The notes under the pieces: generated by a model
The model's database searches: none
The model's input: the letters and a program-made list of their open reading frames with translations, nothing else
What the model was told of the DNA's origin: nothing
Translations under genes and position numbers: made by a program
Part shown: piece by piece, positions 35,469-48,312 of the stretch
Layout of the letters: each line of letters begins with the position of its first letter
How positions within the stretch are numbered: the stretch's first letter is position 1
Origin: Paramecium pentaurelia
Taxonomy: Eukaryota; Ciliophora; Oligohymenophorea; Peniculida; Parameciidae
Assembly: GCA_905183005.1 (NCBI GenBank)
Contig: CAJJDO010000024.1
Location: 373,083 to 437,082 of the forward strand
Direction: 5' to 3'
Length of the DNA: 64,000 nt

Positions 35469-35724
35469 TAATAATAATAATAATTATGATTACAATAATA
35501 ATATTAAAGCTTATGTTTTATATTAGAAAATTCAGGAAAGCTTAAAATGAAAAAAAAAATAATGGAAAAATGATAAACTTATTTTTTCAAACCATTAAAA
35601 TTGTACAAGTTTCAATGAAATCATGTTTTTAGAAGGAGTACAGATTATAGCAGTCAAAACTATATATAGTAATATAAGGATTAAAAGATGTGTTTTTAAT
35701 CCTAATATAAAAAGATGAATTGAT

Positions 35725-36165
35725 ATGAAATAAGTGAATAAACAAAAAAAGTTAGAAACATAAGTAGCTTAAATTAAGAATATTGAATCAAATGAAAAGG
35801 ATATTAGAAAGATTGTGTAAAAAATGTGCGATACAATAAGTTAATTTATTGTATAAAATAACTTTTTGTCACATAGATTTCAGATATCCTATGATGGAAG
35901 ATTAAAAATTAGAAGGATGAATGCAATCTACAAAATAGTAAAGTTCTTATAATATTTTCAAATACCAGTTTCATAAACTATAATAAAATTTTAAACTTGT
36001 TTGATAAAGTCTAAAAAGATTAGAGTATTTTAAAAAATACCTCCAACTAATCCTTTTAGAATATTTATAATAGTAATTATAGTCATTCTAATCTTTCACA
36101 TTAGACTAAGAGTTCTATATAGATTCTAAAATGTATAAATTCCTCTCTTAGATTCAAATAGTTGA
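35725..36165 (+). CDS. weak ORF, possible small gene
   Basis: 146-codon open frame (MKQVNKQKKLETQVAQIKN, then EKDIRKIVQKMCDTISQFIV). The first half looks coding. The second half (IFIIVIIVILIFHIRLRVLY) may be translated AT-rich spacer. A 31-nt GT...AG segment (35938-35968) would instead bring a TGA at 36002 and leave a protein of about 90 aa. Not recognised. Confidence 0.35.
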
Positions 36166-36232
36166 TATTAATATTATATAAAGGTTATTAAATCAAATTA
36201 GAATAAAATAATTATAATAACAATTAAATAAA

Positions 36233-36634
36233 ATGACTTCCAATTTGAATGAGCCATTTATAATCGTTAAAAATTATAGACAGCAATAACAAGAAGCAAA
36301 AAAAGAATAATCTAAAGTTAAACCAGCCCCTAAGCCAAAGGAACTATCAAAAAAAATTGTAAAACCAAAAAAAATAAGTTAAACTCCATAGTTTTAGCAA
36401 CCAATTGCCTAAAAATTAGACCCTTAACTCTTCTCAAAACTTTTGTAATAACATTAGCAATAACAACTTATGTTTTAATAATTGTTACAAAATCCTTAAG
36501 TCAATTAGATTAGTGGCTAAGATGATGATTTAGATTAATATTCACCTGTTTATTTATATGGAATTCCAAAAACTCCTTAAAATATAGCTATTCCAAGAGG
36601 TTCAACAGGAGATGAGGATGACTTTAAAATCTGA
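36233..36634 (+). CDS. small Gln/Lys/Pro-rich protein, unrecognised
   Basis: 133 aa, intronless. MTSNLNEPFIIVKNYRQ, a Lys/Pro-rich segment (KVKPAPKPKELSKKIVKPKK), a Gln-rich segment (LLQQHQQQQLMFQQLLQNP), then DDDLDQYSPVYLYGIPKTPQ and an acidic end GDEDDFKI. Probably disordered. The ATG was chosen because the sequence upstream is AT-rich spacer, although the frame stays open back to about 36005. No family recognised. Confidence 0.65.
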
Positions 36635-37339
36635 TTATTGATATCTAATTTAGTTTAAAATAATTAATTGTATTAATCTTAAGATCCTAAATTATGATTA
36701 AATGCTATTTAATGAAGGGTCTTTTTATATTAAACTTTTTATTCCTGTAAAAATCAAAATTTTTAAATTATTAGTTATCCTTTAAGAGCCAAAAACTCCT
36801 TACTCATTTGATATTGTCACAACCATCAATTGACTTTAACTGAGAAAGTTGTTTCAGAAAGAGCCTAATTCATTAGACTTATTTTTTTTTTTAATTTTAA
36901 TTTTATACATCAAGTTACGATAGTTTGTTTTCAATTCTTTTAACAGATAATTCCATATTTTTGATTTTAGCTTAGAGAAATTAGAAGTATCTTATTAATT
37001 TTTTAAATTTTAAAGGATGCATTAATTTTATTAGATGAATGAATTAGTATTCTAAGAATTAGTTATATGAAATACTTTGAATGATGGTCATTAGAAAGAT
37101 CATTCTTTTTTTATTATAAAATTCTCTAAATCAGTAATTAAATTTATTTGTAATTAAGAATAAAATTCTAAATTAATATCATTGCATCATTGATAAAGAT
37201 ATGAATGTATCGATTTTCTCCAAAAAAACTTATATTTCATTGCTTATTTTTAGAATATCATCTGCAAATCCCTTGCCTCATTAGAATAATTTCTATTTGG
37301 AAATAAATCATATTTTAATATATAAAAACAAGGAAATAA
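36635..37339. other. intergenic region, no secure gene
   Basis: About 700 bp. Short coding-like scraps (EPKTPYSFDIVTTIN near 36790-36830) are broken by TGA. The rest is AT-rich. Confidence 0.4.
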
Positions 37340-38368
37340 ATGTAAAATAATAATTTTAGAAGGCCTTATTTTTCTGTGCATAACATCTCATAAACATCTG
37401 GATTAACAAGAAAGGCTAGATTAGTAATAAAAAAAAATAACATTAAACTAAAGAATATTATTGTAGCTAAATTAGAAAGAAGCCTAAGTGCTCCTCATAA
37501 TATGAAATTTTTTGGGAAGATATTTATACCTCCACAAATGTTCAGAAGTCAATAATAATAGCATAGTATAAAAGAATCTTAATCACCAACAAGATTATCG
37601 AAAATAAGAACTGGGAGAAATACACTAAAATTATCAGAACATGTTTCTAATGAACCAAGCCCATCAGTGATTTTTAATAATTAAAAAGATGAAGATTAAG
37701 TAAAAGAAGTATAGAAAAGAAAAAGTTGTGATTGTTCTGAATGTGGTAAGTAATCCGTATTCTAAAAGGAAACAATGAATTATGGTGTTTAAATTAATTA
37801 ATTAAAGAGAGAGCAAGAGTCTGCTATTAACAAATTTAAAAGATCAATACGAAAACAATAAACTTTATTATTCCCTTAATATCTCAATTCCCCAAAAAAT
37901 AGTACTAGCAACGAAAATATAATAGAAGAAATATAAATTCTTAGAGATGATATAATGATAAAATCGTTTGTTCACAGACCAACCTTAAGTAGTTTAGTCT
38001 TTGAGGAGTAAGTATCTGTGAATAAACAATCTCCTATTAATTCATAGAGTAGAATTAAGCTTAGCTATTTTGAATCCTTTTTAATGAAACAATAGAAAAT
38101 AATGTCTTACGAAAGATAAAAGTTCTTTAGATAGACAGGAATATTTGAATCTCTACATAAAAAAAGCAATTTTTCTAATAAAAATACTTAAATGCATACA
38201 CCAATGGTATTAACTCCAAGATCTCCAGCTTCATCAATCATTACAGGATTTCCGTCTTAATCTCCTGTGAAAAAAAAGAATTAAATTAATGTTTATTTAT
38301 AGCCTCAAAAATCAAAATTCTTTATAAACTAAAATAGAATTACAACTCTTCCTGAGGTACATTAATGA
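37340..38368 (+). CDS. Ser/Lys/Gln-rich protein, unrecognised
   Basis: 342 aa read without an intron; a 30-nt GT...AG stretch at 37428-37457 is in frame and may be an intron, which would remove 10 residues. Seen: basic N-terminus (MQNNNFRRPYFSVHN), KLERSLSAPHNMKFF, many Ser-Pro sites (SPTRLSK, PSPSV, TPRSPASS, SQSPVK), one small Cys pattern CDCSECGK around residue 135, and a coiled-coil stretch after it. It reads like a disordered phosphoprotein, perhaps cytoskeletal; that is inference. No known domain recognised. Confidence 0.7.
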
Positions 38369-39004
38369 AAATTTATATGATAATAGATTTGTTTTGCTAA
38401 ATCCTCAATATATTATTTATCTATTTTAAACTTAATCAAATTTTATAATAAAGATTTTATTTAATGCAAATATAATCTAACAAAATCAATTAATATTAAT
38501 TATTTAATAAATCAGAGTAACACGTAAATTTAAGAATAATTTTTTCACTTTGTTTCCTGTAAGACATGTTAAAAAACTGTTATAGATACATTCTTTCTGA
38601 TTATATCAAGTTTTTAAAACTACTATTAATACCAGAAAAAATTGGAATCTTTTTATTAATTTAAAAAATTAAGATTAACTTAATTATATATGAAAATCAT
38701 TAAAAATTATATATAAAATATCTTTACTGAGAAATGAAGATCATTCAAAAAAATCTGAAAAAATTATTGTAAATTCAAAAATAAAATATTGAAGAGAATT
38801 TTAATCATTTTGATTAAGACATTGTTTTTTTGTGAAGTGAAAAATGTAAAAAAAGAAAAAATAATCTATTTTAATGTCACTTTTTGTCTATTAAAAAAAA
38901 ATGATAATTGAGATTAATTTTCAATATTTAAATAAGAATTGTAATTTTTTTATCATTTTTGAATAAACAGATTCCTTAATTTATTTGAGGAAAATTTTGT
39001 AATG
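38369..39004. other. AT-rich intergenic region
   Basis: No coding-like frame seen. It ends where homology to the 22-26 kb segment begins. Confidence 0.5.
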
Positions 39005-39272
39005 AGATCTATTAAAATCTTATCTAATGATAAATTTATCAATTTTTTATTATTTTTGGTTCATTCTGATTGATTTTATAACATTTTCAATTGCATATTT
39101 CTTTTTATATTTATACTTTTTATGAAATTATATGATCAGTCAACAATAAATTCATAATAATTTTTATTTTCTTGATTATGATTATAAAATTAAAAAGTAT
39201 TGTGTATAATTAGATTATATTTTATTAAAATACAATAAATATTTATATTTTTATAAATTTATTGATATCATG

Positions 39273-41133
39273 TCATCTAATTATATACTTAATTTCAAGA
39301 AAATTAATGATATCTTTTGGTTATACTTTTTGATTTTATGACGCAAGCCCTTTAAATTATTCTTAAAAATGTTGAGGTTGAAAAGAAATATTGATATCTA
39401 CACAAAAATAAACTAATTTCTTAAATTAATTTAATTCATCTGATTATTCTTGATTTTAAATAGTTTATGAATTTATAAATTAGAGTAGTGTTTAAAGAGC
39501 CTCTGAATAACCATTCAAATAGAATTCCAATGAATTCAAAATCATATTATAATTTTGATCTTTATCATCTTTTAATGATTTCTTTATTATTTCAGGAAGT
39601 GTAGGATCTTAATCTAATTTTATCTATTAAAAATTGTTTATTAATTCGGATGTTAATTTTTCCAAATATTAGTTTAGTTCATTAGATTTGAATAAATCTT
39701 TTTAATGTTGCTCCTTAAAGGTTGACCAATTTTGATCTGATTTATTTTTAAAAAAATCTGATTTCAAATAATTATTAAATTCCCTTAAAATAAGCAAATG
39801 CATTTTTTTAATGATATATACAAATAACTTTTCAAAGGGATGTTTGTATTTTTAAAAAATGGTTTAAATTCTATCAGCTGTATTTGCTAATATATAGCAT
39901 CTCAAACAATCTAATTAAATTTAGAGCCAATAGTCTTAAAATTTCTGGTTTGAAAATTAAGGTTTGTTCATAATAATATTCAAATAATCAAGACAATTTA
40001 AGCTACTTATCTAATTAATAATTTTTGGTATTATTTGTATTTGTTATTTTGGTTTTGCTTCTTCAGTATATATCATTTCAAGGTTTTTTGGAAACTCCAA
40101 AGATTTTGCTTCTGGTGGGTGTAAATTTGAAGAAACCCGACCAAAATCATTAGTGTCAAATACATCATTTTTAAAATCTGAAGTAAAAAATACATCATTT
40201 AATGGATCTTTAATCTATTCACATTTCTTATAAAATTCAATACATTATTATACTCCTTCAATATTAAGTTCTTAAATGTATTTATGTTGATAAATTTCAT
40301 AAAATGATAATCTTTTGTTTGGATCACAAGTAAGTAAAGCTTAGACAAAAGAGAGTAGAGATTCTTTGTATCTTTAAGTCTAACAAGGAATAAACTAAAT
40401 CTTTGATAAATATTCATAAAATTTTTCTTTTTTATCATATTTAAGTCGTTCATAATTATTTTTACTTACTTCAATCTAATTTATTGATTTGAATTTTATT
40501 AAATGATACAAAAATGCTCCAACCAACCAAGAATCAAATTTTAAGTCAAAATAATTTTTTTTTTATTCTTAAATATATAAAAATAATACTTTGATTAATT
40601 ATTTCTTCTAAATATTCAGGTGGTGCCAATATATCTAATTAATCTTATTAAATATCTGGTCCGAATCCAAAATCCATTAAAACAAGCTTTTCAGTTGGTT
40701 AAATAACTAATATATTATAAACTGAAAAAATTCTTCCAGGCATATCACTTTTATGTAATTCATATAAGGCTAATAGCAATTATTTAAGATATTATTTAAT
40801 TTCTGAATATTCAAAAGATTTTTTATTTTTTCCATAATCCAACACTTTTAAATCTAAAAATTAACTTTCTTCATAATAATCAAATAAATATAATTCTTAT
40901 TTAGTATATTAACTATTTAAAAGCATCTTTTAATATTTTCTAAATAAATGCTAATATTTTGATTTTGCAAGAGTTTTTGTTTATTCCAAAAATTATTTTT
41001 CAATAGTTTCTTTTTACTAAAATTAAAATGCATAATATTTGATTGAAGTATTATAGCTTTTCTCTTCAATTAAAAATACTTTTCCTGAACTGGTTGTCAA
41101 TACTTAATATAGGATTGTGATTGAATAATTCAT
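39273..41133 (-). CDS. divergent protein kinase, probable pseudokinase (copy B)
   Basis: 612 aa with one 22-nt intron (40568-40589), the intact inverted paralog of the kinase at 23974-25744. The kinase part is nearly the same: IKYYAFQ lysine, DMPGRVFSVYN in place of HRD, and DFG in MDFGFGPD (Gly-Pro-Asp where copy A has Glu-Pro-Glu). After the shared EQIKDPLNDVF the linker changes and is about 30 residues longer (contains NDFGRVSSNLHPPEAKS and IIPKIINQISS), then returns to the shared LNCLDYLNIIM. The C-terminus differs (LEIKYIIR instead of IEIKHLPK). The frame is kept through the diverged block, which argues for selection on both copies and against a sequencing artefact. Confidence 0.75.
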
Positions 41134-41636
41134 TTAATATTATTTATTAAGTATTTTATTATTAATATAATTATCAATCTCCTGGGTATTTTTATATATT
41201 CTATTAATTTATATCTTCGAAAATGTTTCTTTTATTAGGTAATTTCCATTTATCAGTAAGCTTGATTAGTATTTAATATAATTTAATATTATTTACGAGA
41301 AGATAAATCGCTTAATGATTAATATTTGAATCTGTTGTAATTTGTAAGAAGATTTGTATATTAATTTTATATGTATACCTATCTATGAGTCATTATAAAT
41401 AAAATAAAATAGGTAGGATTATTTAAAGGTTTAAATTAATAGAAGATATTTGAGAATAACATTATATATTTATTAGTTTGAAAAATAGGAAATATATCAA
41501 GGAATATGATATCTGAGTTATAAAAGGATAATTTATATGTTAAATAAATAATAAGAAAGAAAATGAATTAAATAAAAAAATTAAAAATATTGTTATATTC
41601 AACATATTTACTAATTTATTATGTATATAATTATTC

Positions 41637-41773
41637 TCAAATATTTTATTTATTGAACCAATATCTTCCTTCACCATCAAACTTAAGAATATATTCATGA
41701 AATTTAAATAATGATTATCTGTGTGATACTGTAAACAAAGTTATATTTAATGCTTTGGCTTTATTATACATTA
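41637..41773 (-). pseudogene. 3' end of an ABCD transporter gene, inverted copy
   Basis: Encodes MYNKAKALNITLFTVSHRQ through the end of the ABCD protein (FKFHEYILKFDGEGRYW) on the minus strand, matching 22075-22211. It is truncated by the N at 41774, so it may be either a fragment carried with the duplicated segment or the end of a full second transporter gene lost in the gap. Confidence 0.8.
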
Positions 41774-41774
41774 N

Positions 41775-42240
41775 TATCTGGTCCGAATCCAAAATCCATT
41801 AAAACAAGCTTTTCAGTTGGTTAAATAACTAATATATTATAAACTGAAAAAATTCTTCCAGGCATCTAATTTTTATGTAATTCATATAAGGCTAATAGCA
41901 ATTATTTAAGATATTATTTAATTTCTGGATATTCAAAAGATTTTTTATTTTTTCCATAATCCAACACTTTTAAATCTAAAAATTAACTTCCTTCATAATA
42001 ATCAAATAAATATAATTCCCCTTCTAGATTCATTTTTTTATATTTTCTAAATAAATCTTTAAGGGTTGATTTTTAAAGAATATTTGTTTATTGAATTAAT
42101 GATTTTACAGTAATTTCTTTTTACTAAAATGAAAATGCATAATATTTGATTGAAGTATTATAGCTTTTCTCTTCTATTAAAAATACTTTTCCTGAATTGG
42201 TTGTCAATACCTAATATAAGATTGTGATTGGTTAATTCAT
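41775..42240 (-). CDS. divergent protein kinase paralog (copy C), truncated by the gap
   Basis: N-terminal 155 codons of a third member: MNQPITILYQVLTTNSGKVF, IKYYAFSFQQKEI, a distinct stretch (LIQQTNILQKSTLKDLFRKY), LEGELYLFDYYEGSQF, then MPGRIFSVYN and MDFGFGPD, where the N cuts it. The intron-containing 3' half is missing. Compared with copies A and B the region before ELYLFDYY is rewritten and shorter while the flanks are near-identical. Homology to the other copies ends near 42320. Confidence 0.75.
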
Positions 42241-42951
42241 TTAATATTATTTATTAAATATTTTATTATAAATATAATTATCAATCTCCTGGGTATTTTT
42301 ATATATTCTATTAATCTTCTGAAAATGATCCAATATTTATATGAGATAATATCTATTAAAACTTAAATAGATAAGCGATTGATATTATTTATTCGATGCT
42401 TTTAAAATCCAGAGCATTCAAATATTAGTTAAGAATCAACTTTATTTAATTTAAAAGATTAGCACAAGATTAAAACATAATAAGATGATCTAGGTTCGGA
42501 AATATTTCTTTATATTAAAAAATTTGAGAAAAGTTCATTAAAAGAGCTGAAAAGAAAATGAAAGAATTTGATCTCATCATAATCTGAATCTTCACATATA
42601 GGCTCAAGAAATAATTTTTCCTTAAGATTTAGATGATAATAAACTTTAATTAGTATAAATCCACATTAAGCCATAATTTGCCAATAGATCACTTGTATAA
42701 ATAAATATCTGATTTTTACGATTTTTGCCCAAAGAAACATATCAATTTCCTTTTTCGATACTGATAAATTATTTCTCATTAATTTTAATAACAATCATCA
42801 GTAAATACTACTTAATATCAAATTTTTTTCAAATATTTGTAAAATTTCTAAGTATTAAGTAAACTTATTTATCAAGTGCTTCCTCTAAATCTTATAATAC
42901 TTTATTTGGTTAGATGTCTAAAATTTAATGCATTTATATATGAATTTAAGA
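42241..42951. other. mostly intergenic, one weak minus-strand frame
   Basis: A minus-strand frame from ATG 42740 to TGA 42237 (167 aa) is open and includes a plausible piece (LFLEPICEDSDYDEIKFFHF), but it runs into the spacer in front of kinase copy C and has no motif. I do not call it a gene. Confidence 0.35.
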
Positions 42952-43272
42952 TCATTTTTCGTCAGGACATTGTCTGATGTACAAAACATTATTACATCTT
43001 ACCAATACTTCTCCTAAAATTCCTCTACTTTTTCCATCAACGTACTCTTCTGTATTCAGCATCTATAGAATTATAGAAATAAAATTACATGCAAGTTCAT
43101 GTATTAGTCTGAGCTTTTTAAAACCCCTAGATTAAATAATTATTATTACCTCTTAATTCCCATCCCCATTTTAATCTGACTATGATTTGTTTTCTTGTGA
43201 TTTCTTCAAGGAATGGTCTTGGATTGATATCTGAAACAGTCTAAAGTAAATATATGATAAATATACATCCAT
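42952..43272 (-). CDS. SNRPF: small nuclear ribonucleoprotein F (SmF)
   Basis: 81 aa after three introns: 43241-43266, 43127-43149 and 43063-43088 (26, 23 and 26 nt). The first exon encodes only Met-Asp. Sm fold seen: NPRPFLEEITRKQIIVRLKW, WGWELRGVLKSSDQYMNLHM (Sm1 motif) and GEVLVRCNNVLYIRQ (Sm2 motif with RCNNV, typical of SmF). Length matches the family (about 85 aa). Known: SmF is one of seven Sm proteins forming the ring around spliceosomal snRNAs. LSm6 is the close alternative, but NPRPFL and RCNNVLYIR fit SmF. Divergent from the YTH gene, with only 30 bp between start codons. Confidence 0.9.
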
Positions 43273-43302
43273 TAATTAATAATTAAATAAATAAATATTA
43301 AT
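43273..43302. promoter_or_regulatory. 30-bp divergent intergenic spacer (SmF / YTH)
   Basis: Two divergent start codons are separated by 30 AT-only or nearly AT-only bases. Both promoters must fit here or overlap the coding regions. No specific motif can be named. Confidence 0.4.
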
Positions 43303-45019
<1,717 letters not shown>

Positions 45020-45358
45020 AGTTTATTAATATAAAATTTCAAATTTATAAACTCTTAAATCTTGTAAAATATTTACTCTAAAATTGGCATCATAATTTTT
45101 TATTTTCTTAAACAATCGAAAAAAATTTAAGTTTATATTTTAAATATTATAATTATTAAAATATTAATTGGAAGTATCCATATTGTTATGAATACTAAAT
45201 TTAAATTAACTTTATAATTAGCATTAAAATATCATTTTGAGTAACATTTTAGTAATTGATGACAGAAAATTTTACTAAAAAGCTTTATAGAATTTTATTT
45301 AAATTAGCAAATCTGATTTTAATAGATTCTTGATTTATTAATTTTTATAATAAATATT

Positions 45359-45752
45359 ATGTAAAATAAATAAGCATATTAAGAACTTATTAAATGGAAA
45401 GATTAAGAAATTTAGAATCTTCATAAAGAAATAGGGATATTGAATAATAAAATTGAATTGATATAAAATTAAGCTCATAATTAAATATAAACAGCCTATA
45501 ATAACTATTTAAATCAAAAAGAATATAAAATGGTGAAGCTAGAAAATGAAAATACTAAGCTAAAAGATGAAGTGAAATAATTAAAATTTGATTTGAATAA
45601 ATTACAATAAGAATTAAATGTATATTTTTTTAATTTATGAATAGCTAAGTCAATAGAATAACAAAAAAAGTAATTAAGAGACTGAATAAAAAATTAATAA
45701 TGGATTTAATAATACAAACTATGTATCAATATAATAAACCTCATTTATTTGA
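45359..45752 (+). CDS. small coiled-coil protein
   Basis: 122 aa with one 25-nt intron (45620-45644). Nearly all heptad-like Gln/Glu/Asn/Lys sequence (WKDQEIQNLHKEIGILNNKI, MVKLENENTKLKDEVKQLKF), then a short Asn/Gln tail. No family recognised. Convergent with the CK1 gene, 238 bp apart. The gap 45020-45358 before it is AT-rich with no gene seen. Confidence 0.65.
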
Positions 45753-45990
45753 GAGTATTAATTTTAATAAAAAAATTAAAGAATTTTATTCTTAATTTAT
45801 TAATTAGTTATTTATAACATGTAATTTTCATTGATATATTATAATCATTTGAAAATACTTTCAAATAAATTTGGTTTGCTAATGAACTTATCTATATTTA
45901 TAATTGGTTTAACATTTTTTAAATTAGTCGAAGAATCACCTCCAATTTTGAATTCAATTTTTTCTTAGATCTCATCTTCTTCATCTGTCT

Positions 45991-47102
45991 TCAGATTTAA
46001 ACCTGAATATTTGAGAATTTAATACTTCCTCCTTTAAGACTTGATAAAGAGTTCTTGCTATTTTTTTTATGAATAATAGATTAAATTTATTCTTATTAAA
46101 GTTATTCAATCCAATTGAATAAATAATCCCAGATAAAATCTAATTTAAAGAATAAATCCCTAAATAACATTTTAAACCTCTTATAATCCGGTTCTTCATC
46201 AAATTTAAGTGATCTACAATGTTGAAAGTACTTTAAAAATTCATTTGGCAGTCCATTACATAAATCTTCAATTGAAATGGTTTATTTGATTGTTTTTATC
46301 AATTCATACTTTTCCTCCCTATTGTTTACATCTAATCCTTGCCAAGGTAAAGATCCCTTTAGAAAATACAACCATAAATATCCCAAAGATTCCATATCAT
46401 CTCTTCTGCTTTATTCTTGCTTTTAATTAAATAAAATACCTATTCCAAGGTGTGTATTCACACTGACATACCTAGCTGTTCCAATCAATCCTTTATTTTC
46501 TTTGTAGGGAATGTGTTCCCCTGTCTTTTTGTCTTTATATTTTTTTGATAAACCAAAATCAATTATGTAAATTGTGTTATATGTTTTATTCATTCCCATT
46601 AAGAAATTTTCAGGCTTGATATCACGATATAAATATCCTTTTGAATGCAGAAGAGATATAATATCTAACTAAAAACTAATAGATCTTTTCATTAGAATAC
46701 CATTTAATCAATAAGCATTAACATGGTCTTTAATTCGAATTTTCGATTAACTAAATTAAAGAGTTATTCTAAATTGTAACCCAACAATTCCATAACCATC
46801 ACAGTTTTATCTTCCCATTATCCAAACCAATATACTTTTGGAATACCTAAAAAAAGTAAATACGTATACCATTTCCTTAAATTGCAGATAATATTGAAAA
46901 TTCATGTTTAATTTGAGGCATTTGGGCTTCTTAACTTTCCTAAATAAGGTTAATCAAATTCAAATTTTACCCATTTAATTGCTACAATCTCATTAGTTTC
47001 TATGTTTATTCCTTTGAAAACTTCACCAAATGAACCACTTCCAAGCTTAGTTGTAATTTTATATAAATTTCCAATAGGCTTCTCTTAATCAAATTGTAGC
47101 AT
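45991..47102 (-). CDS. casein kinase 1 family protein kinase
   Basis: 341 aa after introns 46940-46970, 46847-46869 and 46669-46700 (31, 23 and 32 nt). CK1 landmarks in order: ITTKLGSGSFGEVFKG (Gly loop), IVAIKW (ATP Lys), VMELLGYNLEQLFNL (the MELLG phrase of CK1), LHSKGYLYRDIKPENFLMG, YIIDFGLSKKY (DFGL), IGTARYVSVNTHLGI (CK1-specific in place of APE), SRRDDMESLGYLWLYFLKGS, LPWQGL. All catalytic residues look present. Known: CK1 enzymes phosphorylate acidic or primed Ser/Thr; ciliates carry many CK1 paralogs. The C-terminal 60 residues are Gln/Lys/Ser-rich and short. Confidence 0.9.
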
Positions 47103-47203
47103 TTTAAATTTTATTTAAACTAATAATTATTGACTAATTATGTAATTTATTAAAGTATATTTAATAAAGGTATATAAAAGTTATTATAAAAAATAGAGCA
47201 TCT

Positions 47204-48150
47204 ATGTATTTATATAGAGATTAAGTTTGCAAAATATATAATTATGATATGTGCCTTTACTCTTAATATAAATAATAATTTGAAGTTAAAGTTAATGATG
47301 TAGTCGAAAATTTAAATATAAAATAGGTAAATCTTTTAAAAATATTTATTTGTAATTGATATATTTACTTTTTTTGAAAAGGACTTTGCCATTTTAGATT
47401 TTATTAAATGATTCTATTAAATGAAATTCCTGGTTGGGCCATAATCAAAAAAGGTAAAAAATTATAGATGACATATAATAGGACTTGGATTATCTTAATA
47501 TAATCAATAGTTAACTAGTATAAAAAAATACTAAAATTGAATTTTTTTGATTTATTAATAATAAAAGATTTAGTTTTACTAAATGTTTATATAATTCTGT
47601 TTTTGGCCTTTAAACAATAAATTTAGGAAGGAGAGATTTGAATAACTTCAAAATAGGTATTATAAAAATTAAGGTTTTTGTGTAAATGAATAATTCAATC
47701 ATTTTCATTTAAAAAAATAGAAAAAAATGTTGTTATATTTGAAGAACATATTAAAATACTACTATTTGAAATTGCAAAGTTATTAAATAAATAACAAAGA
47801 TATTAATTTTTATCAACAAAGTTTGGTTGTATGAACAGAAGTGCCTTGTAGATTTTAGATGGCAGCTTTTTGATCATTTGTTAAACTCTATTGATTTGTA
47901 AAATAACTGTTTTTAGTTTTTCAAAAAGATAACTTAATTGAGGGAATTACAATTGAAAATTGTTATTGAACCAATTATAATTTTTTAGATGAATTTTTTA
48001 TGATATATGGAAAAGGAAAAAATATGTAATATATTCTTTTTTTGCATCAATTATTTAAGAGAATTTCTCATTTTGAACTTTGGCCTGTTTTAGAATATAA
48101 GCACAACATGCTAAGTAATAAATTGTAGTTTATTAATATTATAAAATAGA
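47204..48150 (+). pseudogene. probable decayed gene, unrecognised
   Basis: Coding-like plus-strand pieces in successive frames: MYLYRDQVCKIYNYDMCLY with FEVKVNDVVENLN (from 47204), LLNEIPGWAIIKKGKKLQMT, IFEEHIKILLFEIAKLLNKQ with NRSALQILDGSFLIIC, and NFLDEFFMIYGKGKNMQYIL with ISHFELWPVLEYKHNM. A few intron-like segments can be drawn, but TGA codons remain between the pieces, so I take it as a broken gene. It could instead be an intact gene with introns I failed to place. No domain recognised. Confidence 0.4.
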
Positions 48151-48312
48151 TTAATTATAAAATTTTATTAAACCTATTTATTAAAAAAGTTACATTAATA
48201 AAGTTTAATTATAAAAAAAATTTAAATATTTCATTATTTTGTAACTCTTTATAATTTTGATTTTAAAAGTAATTACACTTCCAGATATATTTTAAACAAT
48301 AAAAAATTTTAT

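Larger units (their letters stand above)
39005..41773 (-). repeat. arm B of the inverted paralogous segment (partner 22075-26022)
   Basis: Carries, on the minus strand, the ABCD 3' end (137 bp), spacer, a full kinase gene and about 270 bp of downstream DNA in the same relative order as arm A. It differs by scattered substitutions, a strongly diverged block of about 210 bp at 39967-40180, and a short patch (about 40640-40750) that matches the third paralog better. It is cut by the N at 41774, so the full extent is unknown. Confidence 0.85.

Noticed and set aside
34291..35483. TAA repeats as a coding polyQ tract
   Set aside because: No coding frame flanks them; they lie beside the decayed retroelement and at an assembly join.
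42237..42740. Minus-strand 167-codon ORF
   Set aside because: It runs through the spacer before kinase copy C and lacks any motif; likely a chance open frame.
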